In this document: piece by piece, positions 58,374 to 64,000 of the stretch
Numbering within the stretch: position 1 is the stretch's first letter
Layout of the letters: every line of letters starts with the position of its first letter
From: Volvariella volvacea V23
Lineage: Eukaryota > Basidiomycota > Agaricomycetes > Agaricales > Pluteaceae
DNA: 64,000 nucleotides
Assembly: GCA_000349905.1 (NCBI GenBank)
Contig: KB722737.1
Location: 78,119 to 142,118, forward strand
Reading direction: 5' to 3'
The notes under the pieces: model-generated
The model's input: the letters and a program-made list of their open reading frames with translations, nothing else
The model's database searches: none
What the model was told of the DNA's origin: nothing
Made by a program: the position numbers and the translations under genes

Positions 58374-60803
58374 TCAAATTATGCACTCGTTGCTCATCAC
58401 TTTATTTTCGCCATTCCAGCTCTTCCACTTGGCACTCATCCGCACTTCGGTAAAATCCAGATTGTGCCAGATATGGGCCATATAAATGCCACCATCCAAT
58501 AACTCATCGGATTGCCAGCAGGGATGTTCGAGGTAATTGTCTTCGCAGGTAAAGTGGATCACCCAGGCCTCTTCTGCACCCAGGTTAGCCTTGTATTTAC
58601 GGGTTCTCTCAATGTACTCCTTGATGAAGCCCGAATCTCCTGTGGCCAAAAACTCCAGGACAATCTTGGATAAACCTTCATTGATAACAATATCACTGTA
58701 TCTGTGGCTGCTTCCATCGACATGATGCCACTGACCGGTGACTGAGCACGATTCTTGCTTGAGCCAACTCGAAAGGATCCTCATCAACTCGGAATCGTAC
58801 ACGGATTCTCGAGGGACCCTTCTGTTTTTATAACCATCAACCTTAACCTTTGCCACTTTGTATGAATAAGTAGCTGCTCATTTAATCAATTCTTTGTCAA
58901 AAATTTTGGGGGACCTCCATTAAGACTTCAAGGACGTCCAAAGTTCCAGACTCGCATTTTCTAGGGGGCGGCATACTGAGAGCGATGGGATAGATGATTG
59001 GGATGATACGTTGTCGAATTAACGAGTCTACGATGGGGGATGTCATCTTAAACTGTGATCGGTCTCGTTGCTTGGGAGATAGCACACCAAGGGCAGCCAG
59101 GAACTCGGCTAGAGGTTGCCCACCAGGTAGAACGGACACAAATTCGTTGAAGTGGCCCAAGAAGCGAGATCGGAGGCAGTCTACCGCATCTTTCTGTCTT
59201 TTGAGGGACTTGACCATTCTCTCAAACGTGCTGTATTCCAATACGTTTCCTAATAGCGAAGGGATGAAATTTTGCCAGCGGGCTAAATTCAGTGTCCTGT
59301 CCTTAAGCGGCAAAAGGTCATTTTGAATTGCAGCACCACAGACATTGACTAGGCCCGCATGACTAGTAATTGAACCATATTTAGAATCTCAGCAAATAGA
59401 AAAACCCACATCCACATACCCATCAGTCAGTTGGAAAATATCATCAATAACCATGGGATCGATAGTTATTTGACGGTCATTCTCAAACGCCCCGAAGAGC
59501 TCTTGAACCTGCGCCTTGGTAAGGCTCTCGCCGGCAAAGTTTTCAGCGGCATTAAAGGGGGACAGACGCTCATTCGTGTGGTCTAGCGTGAGAATAGCAA
59601 AAGTGCTGATAGAGATGATGGAATGGATAACGTGGGTACGTCCAGGTGTTCCTCTCGTCGGCTCGTTCCTGATGCGACGGATCGTTTCTAACATTGAGGA
59701 GCAGGCCTCTGTCGCAGTATCATCATGAAGTTTATCGAACTTGTCAAAGAAGAGAATAACTGGACAGGTCCACCTCTTGTTTGGACTGAAGACTTTGATG
59801 AAGGTCGTGGGGTTATTAAAGTGAACTGGTAGAGAAAACTTTTCAAGTTCTAGATAAAGATCCGACCAAAAACGTTCTTTGCTAGAGACGTCAAGAGCCT
59901 GGAAGTCGATTCTATTCAGATGAAGTATTTATTGGTTTGGTAGGGAATATTTTCTTGATAAAAACTCGGATTTGCTTACTATATGCATTCAAAGCCTCTT
60001 GATTCGAGCTCAATCATTGCATCAATTACGCAGGAAGACTTCCCAGAAGCTCTAGACCCGTACACGCATACAAAGTCTCCTTTACCAATGGCATCGATTA
60101 ACGGAGCGTTACTCGCCGTTTGGTCAGCGTAGTAGATGTATTTGCGGTATTCCGGGTACACCGTGCTATTTGCTTTAAAAAGCTTGTGAGGTGGCTCGAA
60201 AGGGTGTAAATATAGAAAGGCAGAGACGCATGTCAGATTAACGGAATGAACATGAGATTGTTGCCGCAGGAACTCTTTATCTCGACCTTCTAACACCCGT
60301 TTCAACGATCCAGTGACTAATGACAATGATATCAGAGAAACAACTCGTGGCAATCGAATGGATGTGGTAATGACTTACCAGTAGCATCTGCTTGAGAGAC
60401 GGAATGACGATAGTACAATTAGTGTGAACAATTAGGACGAGAACACAGACATGCGTAGGTAAAAAACGAAATATGAGTCCCACTTACCAGCAACCTTTAC
60501 AATTATGTGTATGCGTTTCTTGAGAGGCTCTCTCGGAAACTCTTTGCTGATTTCATTTGTGGGGGCCAGCTCGTCTTCATCTTTGAGCTCAGGACTTTGG
60601 GGTAATTCACTTTTTGTGATTGGAATCTCTACTTTCCAGAGATCAAGATGATCCGCATCGATGCCTTTGAAATCGTTCACTTTCTCGGTGATGATGAGCT
60701 TCTTGAGGATTGAGACAGATTTCTCTCCTCGAATTTCAACTTCGAAGGCTCTGGCGAACGGCTCACCATAAACCAGGCAGAAAAGGGAGACGAAATCAGC
60801 CAT
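58374..60803 (-). pseudogene. Crinkler (CRN)-type protein: ubiquitin-like header, P-loop NTPase, nuclease-like domain; interrupted
   Basis: From ATG 60803 the first exon (to 60488) encodes a CRN header with 'LFCLVYGE' and 'LWKVEIP'. A possible 9-nt microexon is at 60387-60379. Exon 60316-59980 carries 'IYYADQT' and the P-loop 'GSRASGKSS'. Exon 59911-59420 carries a Walker-B-like 'ILFFDKFDKLHD' and 'LTDGY'. The next exon starts at 59362. The last part (to 58374) has 'DIVI', 'IVLEFLATG' and 'EAWVIHFTCED', resembling the PD-(D/E)XK-like C-terminal domain of CRN/CR toxins. Breaks: splicing 59980 to 59911 yields a stop codon at the junction; a run of five A (58899-58903, plus strand) shifts the frame; a TGA stands at 58880-58878. 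No signal peptide is seen. Confidence 0.8.
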
Positions 60804-61280
60804 TGGATTCTGGGGTAAGGCTTGGAGGAACAAAGGATGTGGATGAAGTAGGACGAAGGGAGTGCGGCTTACAACTTGAAATGGTGAGTTGTAATGATGT
60901 ATGCCTACTTAAGCAAATTCCCACCCCTCGACTCTCAGATTTTTGTGTCATCACCGGCAATTGTGAGGTGACGAACACTTGAGCAGTGCCAAAGGATCTC
61001 TGATTCGGCACAACGTTGACGCTTGATTGGGTTGTAAGGTTGGTGATGATTAGTATTCTTTGGGTTCTTTGGGGGAGGAAGGCATTGTCCCCTTCGAAAC
61101 CAGTGGATACCCATAGATTGCAGAGTTTGGGCATGATATCAAGTCGAGAATGGAAGAGAGTACGGGCAGTATAGCCAGTCTTCTGGCCATTGTCTACGTG
61201 GTGGGAGTATAAAACCTCTAATTTAGAGGGAGGTAAGTTTTGCAGCTAGTCAAACCGCCCTCAATTGTCCTCACTCCCAG
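60804..61280. other. Upstream region of the CRN-type gene
   Basis: CpG-containing, ordinary composition, no gene seen. It ends abruptly at the inverted-repeat element. Confidence 0.5.
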
Positions 61281-61824
61281 AGCCCATGAATTTTCATCAG
61301 GGAAAAATAAATGACTAAGCTTATAAAATTTAGTTGCCATGAAAATGTTACCTATAAATCTTAGGTTTAACCCTCAGCAACATCCAGAGAATATTTAACT
61401 TTTGTGCAGGATTTTGCTAAGAGTGAAATTGAAAAATTTCCCAGGGTAAAAATCCATGCTGCAAAATTCTAAATTTAGTCAAACTGTATTTCCCTGCTGG
61501 CACACTTGATGAGAATGCTTGCATGTTGTTAGTCTTCAGACTTACAGTGCTCTTGGGTACAAATCCCACCTTGCAACTACTTGTGTCAAGGGCCACATCA
61601 TGAGTTACTATCATATTTTTCCCTAGATTAAACTTTGAATTCTCACAATGATTTTCTACTCTGGAGAATTTTTTAATTTCACTCTTGGCAAAATCCTACA
61701 CAAAAGTTGAATATTCTCTGGATGTTGCTAAGGGTTAAACTTAAGATTTATAGGTAACATTTTCATGGCAACTAAATTTTATCAGCTTAGTCATTTATTT
61801 TTCCCTGATGGAAATTCATGGGCT
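61281..61824. mobile_element. Foldback / MITE-like inverted-repeat element
   Basis: The left end 'agcccatgaatttt' and right end 'aaattcatgggct' are inverted. The arms stay complementary for about 170 bp with scattered mismatches (61281-~61455 and ~61650-61824), then fade into a ~190-bp loop. No coding capacity. A short 'cag' flanks both sides, but it is too short to call a target-site duplication. Confidence 0.8.
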
Positions 61825-64000
61825 TCAGAAGTACCTATTATGGAGATGTCTAACACCACCAAATAGTGATATGCATAATGGCTGTGTCACACACTGTGAC
61901 ACCTACTAAATCATAAAACCTTTCACACTACAAAATATGCTACTTGAAGCTGCAGATTAGTCTTTTTATTGCTATATCTAACATACTATAGCTATTAAAT
62001 ATTTAAATATGGGGTCTTATATACCCATCTTGTGATTTTCCCTGCCAAAATGTATACAAAAGCATGTTCCTCTTATAACTCCTCAGCTATTGCACATAGA
62101 CAGATGATCTATAAGGCAATTTTACACTATTTAATGAGGAAAATAATTCTTATAGTCTCAAATTGTAAAATACTAACTATAACTCCAAGAAACAAGCATG
62201 CATACATGTGTTTTTCATATTTATACTTAAAAATTTAAAATTTGAAACTATGAGAATTATTCCTCTTCTATCAGCAACTGAGTTCAGGGGCTATCTATCA
62301 CTGGTCACAAATACTACCAACACCCCAGAATAGATTAATGGAGGCAGTGTTATACCTGATTGAGTTGGGCTGCCTTCATCTGAGCACAGCACCATCAGTG
62401 CCCATATCTACTCAGATAGTCAGAAGCAGAAAAGTCACCCCTGGGCTGCCCACTGGTCATGAGCTTGCAAGGTAAATCCATGAGAGGTCACATGAGTAAG
62501 GATGCCTAGGTCTTCACTTGTTCAATTGTTGGCTGCAGGCTGTGTCATGGAACAACTAACCTATAAGGGATCTTGCAGGAGAAGAGTCACATTACTGGGG
62601 TTGAGCATACTCAGATAGTGGTAGAACCAGTCTAAAAGACAAATTGATTGATCTGGGGAGTAAAACCCAGAGATACAAGCCTTATATACATGAAAGTTGT
62701 ATGTACATATTTACTAGTATTGTAGTGCATTGATTAATTGATCTATCAGCCTGACAAAAGTCATGTGACTACTTTAAGGGGCCAATAGCTAAGTATAGTA
62801 CTATGTACATAACTAGGAGTATTCTAGGATATTCTACAAGGTACAACATATGACATAAGTCATGATGTGATCTGAGATCTAACAAGAGTTCTAGAGTATT
62901 CTGGAACCTACTGGGAGTAATACTACAGATAATGGCTAAGTGTGTTGATGAAAGATGTAAAATACAATATGGGTATTTGAGTAAGTACTTATGCTAGTGT
63001 GTTACTGGTAACCACTCAAGGTGTTTAAGGACACTTGACAAATGACCTAAGGGTTAACTGCTCTAAGTACTTAAGACTTTGACCAGTGCTTAAGGTAAGA
63101 GGGCATCTATATAGTGACTGCTAGGCAGTGATATCTAAGGCTTATAACCAGTGCTTAGAATACAAGAGTGTGAGAATATCAGGGATATCACTACTAGGGC
63201 ATATAATAATAACCTATTAGGAGATAGCTGCTCAAAGGGTTTAAGGTATAAAAGATACTTGAGATGTGAGGGCATCTGAGGTTAAAGATAAGCACTAAGA
63301 AGGGTGAAGTAATAAGATGGAAGAGATAATCAGGTGTTGATGATGTAATCATGCAACAAACATGACCAAACATGGAAAACCATGACAGGCTGGTGCCTTG
63401 GCTGGATAAGAACTAAAGATGAAAAAGGAAGATCAGTAAGATGGCACACCCAGCAGCTATCATTATTGATATGCTGTGGTTGATTCTTGAGATTGGGAAT
63501 GATCTTAGCATTAGTCATTCAAAGTTCAACTGCTCAAGACCCTCATGGTGCACTTAGGCTAGCCAGTATAAAGAGAGTTAAACCCTGACATCATACTCAG
63601 CAGACACCTCTAAAAGCACCAAGCAGCCTGGGTGCCAGCAACTGCACTGTTTACTCTTTAGTTATACTTACCATTTGGCCCCATGGCAATGAACTAAAGT
63701 CACCCCTCATAAGCCTCCCAATAGCAAAAAGTACTTCATAGTCTGTGAGCATACTATCTTACAACCCAAGAGATAGGAGAGAAAAGGGTTTTTATAATGC
63801 ATTACTTATCATAGTGAGACCTTAAGGTTGTTGGTATTAAAGTAGTAAAAGTAGAGGTAGAACTCAGAAGAGTAGACCAAGTTGAAGCTAAGGAATTTTG
63901 ACTGAACTACCACTTCCTGATATATATTTCTTTCAGATAGTTCCAGAAATATGATTAATATACATTTAGCTATTTACAGTAATGTTACAAGTACTTACCT
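61281..64000. other. CpG-free, AT-rich block, probable methylated transposon island
   Basis: Reading every line, I find no CG dinucleotide from about 61,260 to the window end, although C and G are both common and the neighbouring genes are CpG-rich. The block has no supported gene; short frames are spurious. It starts with the foldback element, and what follows may be one or more old transposons. Loss of CpG alone points to cytosine methylation followed by deamination. Confidence 0.75.

Noticed and set aside
61281..61824. Reading the inverted repeat as LTR ends of a retrotransposon
   Set aside because: The arms are inverted, not direct, and no gag/pol similarity is visible.
1..64000. CRISPR arrays, riboswitches, bacterial operons
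   Set aside because: The sequence is eukaryotic; no regularly spaced repeats or Shine-Dalgarno-led gene trains exist.

Overview
The window is eukaryotic and reads as a filamentous basidiomycete (Agaricomycetes; a Rhizoctonia/Ceratobasidiaceae-type genome is my best inference). The evidence is intron-dense genes with 50-65 nt GT-AG introns that splice in phase, fungal housekeeping orthologues (prefoldin 5, NSE3, NAA15, PDS5, SRP19), and Agaricomycete-style expansions (F-box/LRR-like, HNH, NACHT and multi-pass membrane families). Two fixed 100-N gaps (6183-6282 and 22857-22956) show it is a scaffolded draft. There are no prokaryotic operons, CRISPR arrays or convincing tRNA/rRNA genes.

Layout. 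1-31 kb is an accessory, duplication-rich region. A two-gene cassette (Bin3/MePCE-type RNA methyltransferase followed downstream by a ~650-aa multi-pass membrane protein) occurs three times: about 1.9-6.3 kb (membrane gene intact, methyltransferase broken), 7.3-11.1 kb (membrane gene broken, methyltransferase intact) and, inverted, 24.2-29.3 kb (methyltransferase broken, membrane gene intact). A 3'-end fragment of a fourth membrane gene lies at 1.0-1.6 kb. Among these sit an Hsp20 gene plus a tiny Hsp20-like neighbour (11.5-13.1 kb), NSE3/MAGE (14.75-16.4 kb), prefoldin 5 (18.3-18.9 kb) and three HNH-domain genes: a divergent pair at 20.0-23.6 kb and a decayed copy at 29.4-30.9 kb.

31.4-41.8 kb is conserved core: NAA15 and PDS5 transcribed divergently from a 163-bp shared promoter, then a small unknown gene. 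42-44.5 kb holds a NACHT STAND NTPase (fungal NLR-like). 44.5-48.3 kb is gene-poor with degenerate repeats. 48.3-55.2 kb holds a type-B carboxylesterase-like protein, SRP19 and a JTB-like membrane protein.

55.7-60.8 kb is again accessory: an F-box gene frameshifted by an 8-bp tandem duplication, a 3' fragment of a paralogue, and a Crinkler (CRN)-type gene with a ubiquitin-like header, P-loop NTPase and nuclease-like C-terminal domain, carrying several breaks. From 61,281 to the right edge (2.7 kb) I find no CpG dinucleotide at all. This block starts exactly at a 544-bp inverted-repeat element, which suggests a methylated, deaminated transposon island next to the CRN gene.

The core genes act in separate housekeeping processes (protein folding, SMC5/6 and cohesin, N-terminal acetylation, SRP targeting). 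The accessory genes form gene-family nurseries in which intact and decaying copies lie side by side.
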